Made by a program: the position numbers and the translations under genes. Shown one piece after another: positions 1 to 7,917 of a stretch of DNA of 64,000 nucleotides (position 1 is its first letter; each line of letters opens with the position of its first letter). The notes under the pieces were generated by a model. The model saw nothing but the letters and a program-made list of their open reading frames with translations, was not told the origin of the DNA and did not search any database. Origin of the DNA: Planosporangium flavigriseum (GTDB taxonomy: Bacteria > Actinomycetota > Actinomycetes > Mycobacteriales > Micromonosporaceae); the NCBI RefSeq assembly GCF_011947225.1, contig NZ_JAATVW010000015.1, forward strand, positions 82,398 to 146,397, given 5' to 3'.

Positions 1-463
1 ACTGCCGTATATCCACATCAACCACGTGGGCGATCGGCACCTGCTGGGCTCGAGTTGAGAGCATCCCCTTCTCGAAGAACAGCATGGTAGCGGTCAGCTT
101 GTATGTGCCCGCGCCGATGCCGGTAATTGGTTGCCCCTTAGCCGCCCAGATCACTTCCGGCTCCACCGGCGGCGGTGCTGATGCCGGAGATGGCACTGGT
201 CCTGGGGCCTGGGCGGGAACATGGGGCGATGTCGGAACCAGCGTCTGCCGTTCGTCAGGCTCTCGATGAGCCTCACGCGCCACGACCTCCCCTGGAATCC
301 ATGGGGCGGGCAAGTTGCTGACATTCTTGTCGCTGTGTTCGACGAACAACTCCCAGCCATCCGGCGGCGATGGCCACGAAGGATCCGGCTGCCAGCCCGC
401 TGGCGGAAGCCAGCCTTCGGGGGCCGGCGGCCATCCAGGCGGGGGATTGAACCTCTTCGTCAT
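1..463 (-). CDS. PH-domain (bPH2/DUF304-type) protein, partial
   Basis: An open frame begins at ATG 463 and runs off the left edge, so the C-terminus is missing. The first 35 residues are a Pro/Trp-rich stretch of repeated PPxGW units (FNPPPGWPPAPEGW and similar), common at the N-terminus of actinobacterial membrane-associated proteins. A Pro/Ala linker follows, and the last visible residues (YKLTATMLFFEKG...VPIAHVVDVDIRQ) have the beta-strand pattern of a bacterial PH domain. The PH assignment is inferred from this pattern; the cellular role is unknown. It is divergent from the possible gene at 544. Confidence 0.65.
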   Translation of the reverse strand, partial: MTKRFNPPPGWPPAPEGWLPPAGWQPDPSWPSPPDGWELFVEHSDKNVSNLPAPWIPGEVVAREAHREPDERQTLVPTSPHVPAQAPGPVPSPASAPPPVEPEVIWAAKGQPITGIGAGTYKLTATMLFFEKGMLSTRAQQVPIAHVVDVDIRQ

Positions 464-543
464 CAAGGTGCCTCGTCTTGGTCTTAACGCTGAGCGGAAC
501 ACCCATGACCTTATCGGCTCGATCCGTCGCGGGGGACCGCCGA

Positions 544-933
544 ATGACCAATTGGAGTTGGGCCGCTATGCGAGTACGGCGGCCTTTACGGACTGCTTCC
601 GTTTTTGTGAAGCGGCGACGAGAGCCGGCTCTTGCGAGTGCCCGACACGTGCTGCACGAGGCGGTCCACGCGCTGCACGGGCACCTCAGCCAGATGGCAG
701 CCATTGACGAGCGGTACATCCCGGACGTGACTCGTCAGGCGTGTCCGGTATGTGGCCGCATGGTCAGGTTTAACCAGTGTCAGTACTACTGCTCGCACAG
801 TCTGCCGGGCTTCGCCTCAGTCAGGATGTGGGCAGCAAGGTCGAAGCGACGAGCGTTTCGGTGTGAACGTTGGTTCGGCCTCTCGGCCATTGCTAGCCGC
901 TCTCATACGGTAGTTCTCGTTCCAGCGCACTAG
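544..933 (+). CDS. possible small zinc-binding hypothetical protein
   Basis: A 129-codon frame starts at ATG 544, eight bases after a GGGGGA that could serve as ribosome binding site. The N-terminal half is Arg/Ala-rich without features. The middle carries CPVCGRMVRFNQCQYYCSH, a plausible Cys4/His metal-binding cluster, which is the main reason to think it is translated. The C-terminal third looks random. I do not recognise a family. It could be a decayed gene or a chance frame. Confidence 0.35.
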   Translation: MTNWSWAAMRVRRPLRTASVFVKRRREPALASARHVLHEAVHALHGHLSQMAAIDERYIPDVTRQACPVCGRMVRFNQCQYYCSHSLPGFASVRMWAARSKRRAFRCERWFGLSAIASRSHTVVLVPAH

Positions 934-1083
934 CGGATCAGCGTCGTTCGATCACGGCGTCGGCCATCGGGTTTGCTGACTTATTGCTGACCGCCGCCTA
1001 ACGTGGGCTCCGCCTACTAGGACACGAGCGGCTCGCTTGCTGCTGGATGCGCGGAGGGGACGCGATGATCGGGGAGACCTGGC

Positions 1084-1863
1084 ATGAATGAACCGGAAGG
1101 ACGCGACGGAGTGTCGGTGCAGGTCGATCCATCGCGCCCATCACCTCCAATGCAGTGGTGGGAGCGCCTAGGTGCCGTCGCTATCGGTCTTGGGTCTGGA
1201 GGAGCCGGTTGCTACGCCGTCTTCGCCACATCCAATCAGGCGGGCGCGGCTGCTCTTGTGCTCGCTGGAGCGGCGTTCCTCCTGATAGGGGTTCAAGGCA
1301 CTCGCCTCCTCAAGCTGGGCGGAGGCGGCAACAGCATCGAATTGGCTCAGGCTGAGGCCGCCGTGAGGGTCGTCGAGCGTGCAAAGCATGAAAAGGATCC
1401 TGAGGTTGCGGAGGGCATGGTGGAGGCCGCTGCCATGATTAGTCCTGCTATCGCGCGGTCTCCCCGCCAAGAAGCTCGAAGGTATGAGGACGAGCTCCAA
1501 ATTGCGCTGGAGCGAACTGGAGCGATCGTTAAGCGTGAGGTGGTCTGGGACCCAACCCGTCGCCCCTTGGACTTCGTTGCTGAAACCGCTAGCGGGCGAA
1601 AGGCGTTGGTCGAAGCAATCGCGCGCCGCTATGGAACGCTGAGCATGAAGGATGTCCGAGACGCAATGGGTCAGGTGGATGCGGTTACGGGCGGCATCGG
1701 AGACGCAGGACTTCTAATCGTCACTAGCGCCCCGCTGTCGGGCGAGGTGCAAGAGTTCAACGCCGAACCTCGCCATGCCAGGCGTCCGGTGGAGGTGATT
1801 AGCTGGAACGATGAGCGAGACGACGGGATCCTTGGCAGGGCTCTCGTTCGCGTTGCGCGATGA
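1084..1863 (+). CDS. two-TM membrane protein with restriction-endonuclease-like tail
   Basis: 259 aa from ATG 1084, preceded by GGGGAGACC. Residues about 28-45 and 52-70 form two adjacent hydrophobic segments (GAVAIGLGSGGAGCYAVF; AAALVLAGAAFLLIGV), so the bulk of the protein is on one side of the membrane. The C-terminal domain (about 140-255) contains RPLDFVAE followed by GRKALVEAIARR, which has the spacing of a PD-(D/E)xK core (D, then ExK) except that the expected Lys after E-x is Ile. It ends with a hydrophobic strand (DAGLLIVTSAP). I infer a membrane-anchored nuclease-fold domain, possibly inactive. No partner gene is adjacent. Confidence 0.6.
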   Translation: MNEPEGRDGVSVQVDPSRPSPPMQWWERLGAVAIGLGSGGAGCYAVFATSNQAGAAALVLAGAAFLLIGVQGTRLLKLGGGGNSIELAQAEAAVRVVERAKHEKDPEVAEGMVEAAAMISPAIARSPRQEARRYEDELQIALERTGAIVKREVVWDPTRRPLDFVAETASGRKALVEAIARRYGTLSMKDVRDAMGQVDAVTGGIGDAGLLIVTSAPLSGEVQEFNAEPRHARRPVEVISWNDERDDGILGRALVRVAR

Positions 1864-2106
1864 GCAGCGCCTACACCCGTAACGCGGTTCAGGAATTGTC
1901 GATCAGCAGCCGACGGCGATCCGTATACCTGTTCCCCTAACTGGTCACGACCTAGTCGTTGTCATCGTTGGCTATGGCTGCCCGCCGGTGACTGCAGGAT
2001 CGGGCACGCAACGGGCACGACCGTGACGCGGTGCAGCAGACCCCTGCCACGTCTCACCTGAGTTGTCCGGCGGACGATGGTTTCCTTCCGAGGCAGCGGC
2101 GCGTTG

Positions 2107-2391
2107 TCAGGCATCGATTGGGAGAGCCCGCGCTTTCGCCTTCTGCTCGGCTCGAATCGTGGACAGCGTCTGGTGAAACGCGCTATGGCGGTTCTGGTCG
2201 AGGTTGAGGGGCAGAGCCAGGCGGCGGATTAGGTGCTCCTGCAACTCGCAGGGGTGATCGGTGACCGTCCAGACAACCGGATCGGCCCAGGCCGCGACAA
2301 CGATCCGGGCCGCCTCGTCCAACGACGGCGGATGTGGATCCGGATGGGGTAACGAAGGCGGCGAGGCCTGTGACGCCGGATTGACCCCGAG
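2107..2391 (-). pseudogene. possible fragment of a hypothetical protein
   Basis: A 94-codon open frame without a good start (the upstream stop is at 2392-2394). The C-terminal 70 residues read like protein: LDEAARIVVAAWADPVVW, then CELQEHLIRRLALPLNLD, then a charged helix ending at 2107. The N-terminal part is Pro/His-rich. A TTG at 2322 is the only in-frame start candidate before the conserved-looking part, with no Shine-Dalgarno. I take it as a gene remnant or a small uncharacterised gene. Confidence 0.25.
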
Positions 2392-2708
2392 TCAGCGCCA
2401 CCGCACCGCCCGCTCAAACGCCCCGCTGAGAATCCAATGGATTTGCCGCACGGTCGACGCGCTCAGCCCCAGGCATCTGTGCGGCCGGCACTTATCCGTG
2501 CGTCAAAGCTGATGCGCTCAGCGATCTCTTCGGGCTCAATCTCCAAGCCCCTTCATCCGCGCCATCTCCACGACAGTGCGTAGCACTGGGAGGTCACGGT
2601 TCTCCCACGTCGAGTGCACCATGCCCCACCGTGATCATCGGTGTGACGGTTCCCGCCCATCATGCGAAGCACCGGTATGGGGCTCGGGCGGTGTGCCTTG
2701 GGCAGCCG
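2392..2708. other. gene-poor stretch
   Basis: About 315 bases between the fragment at 2107-2391 and the GntR gene. I find no frame with protein-like composition, no RNA gene and no strong hairpin. Short frames on both strands here look like chance. Confidence 0.4.
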
Positions 2709-2912
2709 TCACTCCGGCACGAATGTGCCCCGTCCCGGAACTCCGATGACTACACCGCGTTCCCGCAAGATCCGCATGACCCCAGCGATGGTCGCCGGGC
2801 TGACGCTGTAGAGGTTCGCCAGCGTGGCGTACGTCGGCAACTGCGACCCGGCCGGGTACTCGCCCGTCTTAATGCGTTCGGTCAGGTCAGCGGCTATCTG
2901 GTACGAGGTCAT
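2709..2912 (-). CDS. short GntR-family transcriptional repressor
   Basis: 67 aa from ATG 2912: MTSYQIAADLTERIKTGEYP begins a canonical GntR winged helix, with LPTYATLANLYSVSPATI as the helix-turn-helix and GVPGRGTFVPE as the wing. It consists of the DNA-binding domain only, with no effector domain, like the small GntR proteins of actinomycete plasmids and AICEs. A longer frame extends to 3101 but crosses the palindrome at 2974-3001, so the internal ATG is preferred. It is divergent from the gene at 3078, and the palindrome between them is its probable operator. Confidence 0.8.
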   Translation of the reverse strand: MTSYQIAADLTERIKTGEYPAGSQLPTYATLANLYSVSPATIAGVMRILRERGVVIGVPGRGTFVPE

Positions 2913-2973
2913 GGGGACTGGCACAACTCGATCATGCAGGCTACACACTGTAACTGCTATGGGGTCGTTGTGC

Positions 2974-3001
2974 TCTCTAGGCTCTATAACTAACCTAGAG
3001 A
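2974..3001. promoter_or_regulatory. perfect inverted repeat between divergent genes, likely GntR operator
   Basis: TCTCTAGG (2974-2981) and CCTAGAGA (2994-3001) are perfect inverted repeats separated by 12 bases that include CTATAACTAA, a possible -10 element. It lies between the divergent GntR gene (start 2912) and the 3078 gene, the classic position for an autoregulated operator. Binding by this GntR is inference. Confidence 0.6.
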
Positions 3002-3077
3002 GGTCACCAAATAGGCGAGCCCCGATCGGCGATGGCACCGCCAACCGGGGCTCTTGATCGGGAAGGAGCCCCGACCC

Positions 3078-3368
3078 ATGTCCAGTATGAAGGCCCGCCA
3101 TTATGCGCCCATCGCTCCGCTGGAGACTGAACCGTTCGGCTCATACACCGAGCCTGAGCAGCGTGAAGAGGCTCTGCGCGACGCGCTGCGCGGTGTGGAG
3201 TTGGGTACCTACGACCAGCGAATGATCGACTGGACGGTCAAGCGGTTCGACAACTCGGCCCTGCGCGTGCTGGTGAGCTGGCTGGAGCGCACGCGAAAGG
3301 CCGGGGTGGTCGCGGCACTGGAAGCCGACCAGGCGCGGCAGGCCAACCGAGGGCGGTTTGCGCGGTGA
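3078..3368 (+). CDS. small hypothetical protein, first gene of a two-gene unit
   Basis: 96 aa from ATG 3078, chosen over an in-frame upstream start at 3054 because GGAAGGAG at 3061-3068 is correctly spaced for it. The protein is largely helical and charged (EQREEALRDALRGVELG; LVSWLERTRKAGVVAALEAD) with no recognised domain. Its stop overlaps the GTG start of the next gene (GTGA), so the two are translationally coupled, and both face the GntR gene across the palindrome. I infer control by that repressor. Confidence 0.65.
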   Translation: MSSMKARHYAPIAPLETEPFGSYTEPEQREEALRDALRGVELGTYDQRMIDWTVKRFDNSALRVLVSWLERTRKAGVVAALEADQARQANRGRFAR

Positions 3369-3637
3369 CCGCGCATCAGCCGCTGCGGCCGAACTGGTCG
3401 TGCGTCGGCTGCGGGTACGCCTGGCCGTGCCCGAGTCGGCAGCGGCAGTTCCTGGCGCAGTACGAAGGCGCGGCGGTGAGCCTGGCACTGGTGCTGAGCG
3501 CCGCCATGGTTGAGGCGGCCGCCGACCTGCGCACCCTGCCGGCTGGCAGCCTGCACGACCAGTTCGTGGGATGGCTGCCGCAGTGCGCGCCGAACCCACG
3601 CCATGCGGCCCCGCCATCGGTGCCCATCCCGATGTAG
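3365..3637 (+). CDS. small Cys-motif hypothetical protein
   Basis: 90 aa from GTG 3365, overlapping the previous stop by four bases. The N-terminus has PNWSCVGCGYAWPCPSRQRQ, a CxxC plus a third Cys, followed by a helical segment (EGAAVSLALVLSAAMVEAAADL). Small proteins with this WSCxxCGxxWPCPSRQ start occur next to GntR genes in actinomycetes; their function is not known to me. A strong hairpin at 3661-3696 follows and likely ends the operon. Confidence 0.6.
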   Translation: MTAHQPLRPNWSCVGCGYAWPCPSRQRQFLAQYEGAAVSLALVLSAAMVEAAADLRTLPAGSLHDQFVGWLPQCAPNPRHAAPPSVPIPM

Positions 3638-3660
3638 AGCCAAGATCTGCCCCACCTGCG

Positions 3661-3696
3661 GCCCCACGCCTAGCGGCACCCTGCCGGGCGTGGGGC
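3661..3696 (+). terminator. strong hairpin, probable terminator of the GntR-controlled operon
   Basis: GCCCCACGCC (3661-3670) pairs perfectly with GGCGTGGGGC (3687-3696), and a second stem CGGCA/TGCCG with a CCC loop is nested inside. There is no U-tract, as is usual in high-GC actinomycetes. It lies 24 bases after the stop at 3637. Confidence 0.6.
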
Positions 3697-3797
3697 CGTT
3701 CGCTGCGGTTGAACATGCCTGACGCGGTGGGTCCCTGGTGGGTTCCGGCTAAATCAAAGGCCGGTATTAACCTACGTTTGAGCAGATAGATGTATGT

Positions 3798-3838
3798 GCG
3801 CCCGGCAGGATTCGAACCTGCGACCTTAGGATTAGAAG
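3798..3838 (-). repeat. left attachment repeat (duplicated 3' part of tRNA-Arg)
   Basis: A 41-base copy, identical to 17228-17268, of the tRNA-Arg 3' end, T arm and part of the anticodon loop. The sequence diverges after position 3838 within what would be the anticodon loop, and base 3797 differs at the discriminator. This is not a functional tRNA; it marks the left junction. Confidence 0.93.
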
Positions 3839-3925
3839 AAGATCATGTCGGGCTGGTGGGGGAGCGCCGTCGCTGTTCAGAGAGTCCGTAGCTGTCGGCC
3901 GGCGTCTGCTCTGGCTGGCGTACTT

Positions 3926-3945
3926 GGCTGTACGGATGGCTGTAC
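3926..3945 (+). repeat. integrase arm-type site candidate, left end
   Basis: A 20-base segment built from two copies of GGCTGTAC separated by four bases. A 19/20 match lies at 17146-17165 just inside the right end. Paired direct repeats flanking the core site are what tyrosine integrases use as arm-binding sites in attP. A further GGCGTAC is present just upstream. Assignment is by position and repeat structure. Confidence 0.6.
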
Positions 3946-4031
3946 AGCCAACTGTTACGGATGACGGCGCGCCAACTGGCCCGGAGCGCTGGCAACAGTC
4001 ACACTATTCGCTATACAAACGTCCGGTATGG

Positions 4032-4047
4032 GACAGTTAGGACTGTC
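4032..4047. promoter_or_regulatory. small palindrome upstream of the ATPase gene
   Basis: GACAGT (4032-4037) and ACTGTC (4042-4047) form a perfect inverted repeat with a 4-base centre, about 90 bases before the ATPase start. A TATACA at 4012-4017 just upstream could be a -10 element. A possible operator for the ATPase/DUF4435 pair; no regulator is assigned. Confidence 0.35.
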
Positions 4048-4136
4048 GCAAACCTGACAGACGGCCGAGTTCTGTTACGCCTTGCATAAGGTACCGTCTC
4101 TTAACGTCAATGAATGAGCATAGAGGTGATCTCGAA

Positions 4137-5423
4137 GTGCCGCAGTTGCGCCGGTTCAGAGTTGACGGGCTCTTTCACACTGCATACCACAAGATTGAAT
4201 TTTCTACGGAAAGTCCAGTTACGTTGATTGCAGGCCCAAACGGCGTCGGGAAGACCCATATTCTGCGACTGATAAAGGCCATGTTGGCCGGCGATCTGGC
4301 GACGATTTCCGAAATTAACTTCGACTCAACTGAAGTTGAGTTCGGCGACGGTACACATCTCATTGTGGAACGTGTCATTCAGGGTGACAACGGCCTTATG
4401 TTGAGGGTTGAGGCCAAGGGACCGAAGGGTGGTCAAATCGGCCAGGCCGAGCTTCCCGATCCATCATCAATGGATGACCTCCCACTTCCTTTCCGTCGGC
4501 TGCCCGATGGAAGGTTCCTCGATGTGCGCACTGGACGCATTCATAATGCTGACTATATGCGCCGACGCTACGGCGTACCAAGCCGCTACGTACCGCCTTT
4601 CGTCATGGAGGCCGTGCCTTGGCTAGCGCGACTCCTTGAAGGCCGACAGACCATTTTTATTGACACCAAGAGGCTTGATACCCCACCCCAAGCCGGGGCA
4701 TCAGAATCAGCAAACGCAAATGTGCCGGCATCGAGAATAGATGAGTACATTGAGCAGGTGAGAATCCAGGTCAACGAAGCGCGTCGCGCCTCGTTGTTGG
4801 AATCGCAGTCGGCAGATCAGAGCTTTGCGTCACGGGTGCTCCAAGGTGCGAGGACGACAGTCAGGAAGGATGAGCTGAAGCGTCGGTACGACGAAATCGC
4901 AGAACGCAACGCGGAGCTTTACCGCAACGGCCTTTCGAGTAATAGCGTTGCGGTTCAATTCCCAGCTAGTGGCGTGAATCCTACCGAGCGTCGCGTTTTG
5001 GCGGTCTTCCTTGAGGACTGGGAAAAAAAGATAGCACCGCTCTTGCCGGTCAATGAAAAGTTGAAAACGCTGCGGCGAATCATCAATGAGAAATTTATAG
5101 GCAAGACGCTTGAGTTGGATAAGTCGGGCGGATTGTCCTTCAAGACCGATGACGGGGAAGATATACCGGTTCGCTTCCTTTCGTCGGGCGAGCAGCACAT
5201 ATTGGCTCTCTTTACGATGCTGTTATTCTCAGCGAGCCGTGATTCAGTGGTTCTGATAGACGAACCAGAGATCTCATTGCACGCGGCATGGAAGCACGCC
5301 TTCCTGAACGATATCACCGATGTAGCGCGCATCGCGGATCTTCAGGTCATAATGGCAACCCACTCCAGCGGAATTATCAACGGGCAGTGGGATCTGGTTC
5401 AGGAGCTTGGATTACAGCGTTGA
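4137..5423 (+). CDS. AAA_15/ABC-type ATPase, AriA-like component of a PARIS-like defence pair
   Basis: 428 aa from GTG 4137, chosen because GAGGTG (4123-4128) is ideally spaced; an in-frame ATG at 4110 has no Shine-Dalgarno. The Walker A (GPNGVGKT) lies near residue 35. A long middle region of helices and linkers is the insert typical of overcoming-lysogenization and SMC-like ATPases. The C-terminal half has the signature SSGEQ (near 350), Walker B with catalytic Glu (VVLIDEPEISLH, near 375) and the switch His in MATHSSG (near 409). It is followed without a gap by a Toprim/DUF4435 gene, the order and domain pairing of PARIS AriA-AriB, where the ATPase senses a phage trigger and holds the toxic effector. 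Codon use is AT-richer than the AICE core. It could instead belong to another ATPase-DUF4435 defence type. Confidence 0.85.
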   Translation: MPQLRRFRVDGLFHTAYHKIEFSTESPVTLIAGPNGVGKTHILRLIKAMLAGDLATISEINFDSTEVEFGDGTHLIVERVIQGDNGLMLRVEAKGPKGGQIGQAELPDPSSMDDLPLPFRRLPDGRFLDVRTGRIHNADYMRRRYGVPSRYVPPFVMEAVPWLARLLEGRQTIFIDTKRLDTPPQAGASESANANVPASRIDEYIEQVRIQVNEARRASLLESQSADQSFASRVLQGARTTVRKDELKRRYDEIAERNAELYRNGLSSNSVAVQFPASGVNPTERRVLAVFLEDWEKKIAPLLPVNEKLKTLRRIINEKFIGKTLELDKSGGLSFKTDDGEDIPVRFLSSGEQHILALFTMLLFSASRDSVVLIDEPEISLHAAWKHAFLNDITDVARIADLQVIMATHSSGIINGQWDLVQELGLQR

Positions 5424-5434
5424 GCGCTCCCGAG

Positions 5435-6277
5435 ATGAAATCGATTCGAGAATACGATCGCCCTGCGGATCGCATTAGGCAGCACCGGCAGGCCGATTTC
5501 CGCCCCCTCCTAGTCGTCGAAGGGCCAAGCGACGCCAGGCTCATGGTCGCCGCGTTTGAGGGAAAGTATGTTCCCTTCCCTGTGGGAAACAGGGGTATTG
5601 CCCTGGAGACCGCTCGACAGCTCCATGCATGGCGAACGAAGCAGTTCATGTGCGTTGTCGATCGCGATTTCGACGATGAAGTGGCGCGTGCTGAGGCAGA
5701 AGGTATCCCCATTCATGCCTACGAAAATGCGGACCTCGAAGCGATGTTGTGCGCGACGGATGCCCTGCGCCGAATCATTGCCGAATTCGGTAGCCAAGAG
5801 AAGATTGCATCCTTCGGTGGCATGCGGGCAGTGTTGCAGTCACTCTACAAAATAGTGGTGCCGGTAGCTAGGCTGCGGGCCGCGAACCAGCAGAAGCAGT
5901 GGGGGCTCGCGTTCGACAAGGTCGACCTTGCTGAAAAGATTGATGCAAAAACCCTTGAGCTCAGGGTGCGAAGCTACTGTGCGGCATTAAGTGCAACGGT
6001 GGGCAACAATCCTGGCCAATCGGCCCTTGTATCTGTGGCCGAGGGGCCCGATAAATCAGTCAGGTTACCTGTCTGCCCTCGGGGAGCTTCTCCGTACTAT
6101 CGCGGTCGCGATCTATTGGCGGCATTGGGCGTAGCGTTGCGCAGGCAGATCGGTTCTTGCGCCAAAGCTGCGACGGAAACGGAACATCTAGCGGCGATTC
6201 TTCGAGTTGCGTCGTGTCCACTGATTATCAAATCGACCTGGGGCGAAGACCTTGAGGAATCGTTAGGGCAAACGTAG
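5435..6277 (+). CDS. DUF4435/Toprim-fold protein, AriB-like effector
   Basis: 280 aa from ATG 5435, twelve bases after the ATPase stop; an in-frame TTG at 5420 would overlap that stop (TTGA), so the pair is coupled either way. Residues 25-36 (LLVVEGPSDARL) supply the Toprim Glu (E29) and 71-81 (FMCVVDRDFDD) the DxD (D76, D78); YENADLEAML near 96-105 is typical of DUF4435. All acidic residues expected for metal binding are present, so nuclease activity is plausible. In PARIS, AriB is released by AriA and acts as an RNase on host tRNA, causing growth arrest. Assignment to that role rests on domain pairing, not on similarity I could measure. Confidence 0.8.
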   Translation: MKSIREYDRPADRIRQHRQADFRPLLVVEGPSDARLMVAAFEGKYVPFPVGNRGIALETARQLHAWRTKQFMCVVDRDFDDEVARAEAEGIPIHAYENADLEAMLCATDALRRIIAEFGSQEKIASFGGMRAVLQSLYKIVVPVARLRAANQQKQWGLAFDKVDLAEKIDAKTLELRVRSYCAALSATVGNNPGQSALVSVAEGPDKSVRLPVCPRGASPYYRGRDLLAALGVALRRQIGSCAKAATETEHLAAILRVASCPLIIKSTWGEDLEESLGQT

Positions 6278-6867
6278 CGCCACATCGCGATTCGCGGGGG
6301 GTTGGAGCGTTTTCTGCGCTTGACCTGCTGATTGCGCGGACCGTTGTGAGGAAAGGTATGAAGACTATCTCGCCTGGCTGCCCGCTCGTGGACCCGTTCC
6401 CGGGTGCCTCCGCCTTCTGCCCTCCCGTCTGCCATCGACCCACCCATCGGGGAGCGGGCCAGGTCCAGGGCGCCAAGGTGGAGCGCCCTACCGGATGTAC
6501 GACCTTGGCGCCCTGGACCTGGTCTGCTCGGCTTCGCCTGGGTCGATGACGGGCGGGAGGGTTCCTCCTCTCCCGGAGCCGGAGTGCCCCCGCCGGAGGC
6601 ATCTGGGCATCAGCCGTCACGGAGCTGGTGCGGCCGGCCGGCGCGTGCGCGGCGGGCCGGAGGTCCAGAGCGCGACGCGCCGCGCCGGCACGGTCGCGCC
6701 GCGCTTGCGCGGCGCTCTTGATACATCAGAGGCAGATTCGGCAGTACATGCGATGTCGACGGAGCCACAGCCGGGCTGACGCTTGAGACGTTGGCCGATA
6801 CGCCTAGCTTCCCGCCTATGCTGATCACCGTGACTGGAAAAGGGGTCGCTGCGGTTCGCGCAGCGGG
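6278..6867. other. non-coding stretch with palindromes
   Basis: About 590 bases between the DUF4435 gene and the next cargo gene. It holds the 21-base-arm hairpin at 6459-6522 and, from about 6635 to 6720, several GCGC-rich short palindromes. I see no convincing gene on either strand. Confidence 0.5.
6459..6522. repeat. perfect 21-bp inverted repeat (hairpin)
   Basis: Bases 6459-6479 are the exact reverse complement of 6502-6522, with a 22-base loop. The arm contains GGTCCAGGGCGCCAAGGT. It could act as a bidirectional terminator isolating the ATPase/DUF4435 pair from the next gene, or be a copy of a dispersed palindromic element. Confidence 0.75.
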
Positions 6868-7863
6868 GTGCTCATTGATCGGCTGAGATGGAACGGTGAT
6901 CGAGTGAGTGTGGGTGTCGGGGCGGAAGGCGGCTACCAGCGGGGGCGCGAACCGACCCCCGAGGAACTCCGGTCAGGCGTTGCCGATCTCCTGTCTGAGG
7001 TCGACGCTGCGCTCGCAAGTAACCGGTGGGTGATCCTCGATACCGGCTCTGATTCGGTCAAGCAAAAGCTGTATGACGCTGCTGCACTTCGCCACTGCTG
7101 CCTGCTTCTCAAGGAGATCGAAGACGGGGCATGTGCTGGCCATGAATTGACCGTACGGATCCTCGGGAGATCCCATATCGAGGCGTGGGCCTTTGCCCTC
7201 TATCTTCATTTCGGCGGATACGAGGCCCTCGAAAGAATTGCCCAAGATACGCTTCACCAGGTCAACGTGATGAATCAGCAGATCGCGGAGTTTGACCAGT
7301 GGCTAGCCCAGGAGAAGCGCAAGGCTCGCAGGCGCCTCACGAAGGTTCGCCGTTTGAACGCCAGCCTCAAGAAGTGGAACGAGGAGCACCCTGACCAGCG
7401 CCCGAAGCCGCTTCACGACGAGCCTTACGTTCCTCGGCTCGTGTCGCATTCCATTGACCTGAGCGACCGAATCGCCGACTTTGGGACACTTCAACCTCAA
7501 AGCCTTGCGACAGCCGAGGTCATCGACGCCTTGACGAAGCTTGCGCCGGTGCGAGGCTTTGGAAGGGAAAGCTTCAGGCCGATCTACTTGATCTACCGGA
7601 TGCTGTCAGGCGGTGCCACTCACCCGACCTTGAACGTGCTCGACTCGTACTTCCAGTACAGCCCGGGATTCATTCGTACTACACGAGAGCCGGGAACACC
7701 GTCGATTATCATGCATACGCGGGTAACTGCGCTTTACTCCACCGCATTTCTGGCGAGTTGGGTGCTCGGCGACGTGGGTTGTTCTACTCCGGTAGCAGAC
7801 AAGCTGAGGACCTGGCTCGAACCTGATCCCACTGGTGGTAAGGGCTGGGCTCCCGGCGGCTGA
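6868..7863 (+). CDS. uncharacterised AICE cargo protein (weak DUF5677-like pattern)
   Basis: 331 aa if started at GTG 6868; later GTGs at 6904 and 6910 are also possible and none has a strong Shine-Dalgarno. It is helical throughout: residues 75-125 include LRHCCLLLKEIEDG and LTVRILGRSHIEAWAFALYLHFGGYEAL written as two pieces of one helix-rich segment, reminiscent of the DUF5677 core. A basic coiled-coil-like stretch (EKRKARRRLTKVRRLNASLK, near 150-170) follows. No catalytic motif or membrane segment is seen. Its AT-richer composition matches the neighbouring defence-like pair, so it may be part of the same cargo, but it is separated by 590 bases and a hairpin. Confidence 0.6.
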   Translation: MLIDRLRWNGDRVSVGVGAEGGYQRGREPTPEELRSGVADLLSEVDAALASNRWVILDTGSDSVKQKLYDAAALRHCCLLLKEIEDGACAGHELTVRILGRSHIEAWAFALYLHFGGYEALERIAQDTLHQVNVMNQQIAEFDQWLAQEKRKARRRLTKVRRLNASLKKWNEEHPDQRPKPLHDEPYVPRLVSHSIDLSDRIADFGTLQPQSLATAEVIDALTKLAPVRGFGRESFRPIYLIYRMLSGGATHPTLNVLDSYFQYSPGFIRTTREPGTPSIIMHTRVTALYSTAFLASWVLGDVGCSTPVADKLRTWLEPDPTGGKGWAPGG

Positions 7864-7917
7864 CCTCAAGTTGGGAGTGTGCCTCGCTGGTGCGGCGGAT
7901 GCCTCGTTATGACGCCC

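Noticed and set aside
6635..6720. Small gene in the GCGC-rich palindromic stretch
   Set aside because: Arg/Gly/Ala-only translations in all frames, typical of non-coding high-GC DNA.
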